Assembly: GCF_029350975.1 (NCBI RefSeq)
Contig: NZ_JARKMR010000003.1
Coordinates: 1 to 43,807, forward strand
Direction of reading: 5' to 3'
DNA: 43,807 nt
Source of the DNA: Maribacter zhoushanensis
Lineage (GTDB): Bacteria > Bacteroidota > Bacteroidia > Flavobacteriales > Flavobacteriaceae
Of this stretch, positions 42,860-43,807 are shown piece after piece (the stretch's first letter is position 1; each line of letters opens with the position of its first letter). A program made the position numbers and the translations under genes. The notes under the pieces are model-generated. The model did no database searches. It was given only the letters and a program-made list of their open reading frames with translations, and was not told where the DNA came from.

Positions 42860-42895
42860 AAATACAATTAATATAAATCTAAAAATACATAAATT

Positions 42896-43504
42896 ATGGC
42901 TTTTGAACTACCAAAATTGCCTTACGCTTATGATGCTCTTGAGCCTCATATTGATGCAAGGACAATGGAAATACATCATACAAAACATCATAACGGTTAT
43001 ACAACGAAGTTAAATGCTGCTATTGAAGGTACAGACCTTGATGGTAAGTCTATAGAGGATATTTTAACTGGTTTGGATATGAGTAACGGTGCTGTTAGAA
43101 ATAATGGTGGCGGATTTTATAATCATTCTTTGTTCTGGACTATCTTATCTCCAAACGGAGGTGGAAAGCCAAGTGGAGAATTAGCAGCTGCAATTGACAG
43201 TGCTTTTGGTTCTTTTGAAGAATTCAAAAATAAATTTACTACAGCGGCAGGTACTAGATTTGGTTCTGGTTGGGCATGGTTATGTGTTCATGAAGGTGGT
43301 AAAGTAGAGGTTTGTTCTACGCCAAATCAAGATAATCCTTTAATGCCAGGTGTTGAATGTGGAGGACAGCCAATCTTAGGATTAGATGTTTGGGAACATG
43401 CATATTACTTAAATTACCAAAACAAGAGACCAGACTATATTGAAGCATTTTTCAATATCATTAACTGGGATGAGGTGTCAAAAAGATACGCAAGTAACAA
43501 ATAA
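42896..43504 (+). CDS. sodA: Superoxide dismutase, Mn-type of the Fe/Mn family
   Basis: A 202-aa protein with all metal ligands: His27 in [12 protein letters not shown], His in FYNHSLFW, and Asp/His in [12 protein letters not shown]. The outer-sphere residues (Gly in NNGGGF and Gln in the TPNQDNPLM segment) follow the Mn-type pattern. It has no signal peptide, so it is cytosolic. It converts superoxide to oxygen and hydrogen peroxide. It is divergent from the AddA-like gene across 119 bases and has its own terminator. Confidence 0.95.
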   Translation: MAFELPKLPYAYDALEPHIDARTMEIHHTKHHNGYTTKLNAAIEGTDLDGKSIEDILTGLDMSNGAVRNNGGGFYNHSLFWTILSPNGGGKPSGELAAAIDSAFGSFEEFKNKFTTAAGTRFGSGWAWLCVHEGGKVEVCSTPNQDNPLMPGVECGGQPILGLDVWEHAYYLNYQNKRPDYIEAFFNIINWDEVSKRYASNK

Positions 43505-43538
43505 GAAAGAGTAGAAATATTCTTAACTATCTTGTAAG

Positions 43539-43573
43539 AAACCACTTATGAATTATTCATGGGTGGTTTTTTT
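43539..43573 (+). terminator. Intrinsic terminator of sodA
   Basis: 14-bp stem 43539-43552 / 43556-43569 with two U-G pairs valid only on plus, then a T-tract. Confidence 0.85.
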
Positions 43574-43586
43574 GGTTTTAAAATAG

Positions 43587-43614
43587 AAAAGGGCGGAGAA
43601 GTCTCCACCCTTTT
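43587..43614 (-). terminator. Minus-strand intrinsic terminator
   Basis: AAAAGGG.GGAGA/TCTCC.CCCTTTT. The mismatched pair is C-A on plus but U-G on minus, and TTTTCTATTTT follows on minus, so a transcript from beyond the right edge probably ends here. Confidence 0.6.
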
Positions 43615-43807
43615 CGTCCCAAATCTTACCATAAACTTAACCTACTTATGCTATGGCAAGACTAAATTACTGGTATTGAGTAAATAAAAAAAGGATTTTT
43701 GAGAAAAAAATTAACTTTTATTTAGATGAAGATGTTTTTATAGGGGTGGGTTGTAAGGGGTAACTAGCTGTTTTATAAGCCAATTGGTATAAAATAAAAA
43801 GACGAAG
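43615..43807. other. Right-edge non-coding region
   Basis: No gene of normal length. It contains CCCAAATCT (43618-43626) and ACCTAC (43640-43645), two words also conserved in the candidate small RNAs near 5 kb, and an 8-codon frame (43653-43679, MARLNYWY). It may be a leader or an RNA continuing past the window. Confidence 0.3.

Overview
The window looks like chromosome of a marine-type Flavobacteriaceae bacterium (Bacteroidetes). The reasons are low GC, promoters of the Bacteroidetes form TTTG-N19/20-TAnnTTTG (16809-16840, 38402-38432), few Shine-Dalgarno sequences, many lipoproteins, an OmpA protein with thrombospondin type 3 repeats, and the gene set ompA / kbl / AddAB-like nuclease / Mn-type superoxide dismutase. 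No rRNA, CRISPR array, integrase or classical IS was seen. The single tRNA is tRNA-Ala(GGC).

Layout. 1-4917: a heptamer array, an OsmC-like gene, a four-helix-bundle gene enclosed by 22-nt inverted repeats, recJ, a VOC protein, an unknown Cys protein and an MFS exporter. 4918-5558: non-coding, with two diverged tandem copies of what look like minus-strand small RNA genes. 5559-11300 (minus): lpxH, an EEP-family hydrolase, queD, a lipoprotein, an overlooked 37-aa membrane protein, an enoyl-CoA hydratase, a MATE exporter and a GNAT. 11354-12800: a universal stress protein, then a GIY-YIG nuclease gene between tRNA-Ala 5'-end repeats just upstream of the intact tRNA-Ala. 13056-16634: a lipoprotein, an AstE/AspA-type hydrolase, a SigZ-like sigma factor and a PhzF protein. 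16788-20747: an iron-type imelysin / di-haem oxidoreductase / imelysin operon with a strong promoter flanked by Fur-like palindromes. 20748-29041: an AT-rich accessory block with a Gabija-like defence pair (GajA OLD-type ATPase-TOPRIM and GajB UvrD-like helicase), three unrecognised genes and two tandem Bor-like genes, one decaying. 29226-34207: an SDR, a membrane protein, an AraC regulator, a small membrane protein, a sugar porter and a second SDR. 34210-43504: an AddB-like nuclease, OmpA, kbl and an AddA-like helicase-nuclease (all minus), then sodA on plus.

Working together: the imelysin operon should act in periplasmic or cell-surface iron handling. AddA-like and AddB-like proteins should form the double-strand-break end-processing complex, and RecJ adds single-strand exonuclease activity. 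GajA and GajB form an anti-phage pair. LpxH serves lipid A synthesis and QueD serves queuosine or related deazapurine synthesis.

The strongest candidates for something undescribed are (1) the GIY-YIG/tRNA-Ala unit, where tRNA nucleotides 1-28 are repeated upstream with palindromes inserted in the D-arm, the nuclease stop codon lies in the tRNA-derived repeat, and a second decayed nuclease copy abuts the real tRNA; (2) the tandem small RNA genes; and (3) the inverted-repeat-bounded four-helix-bundle cassette abutting the recJ start codon.
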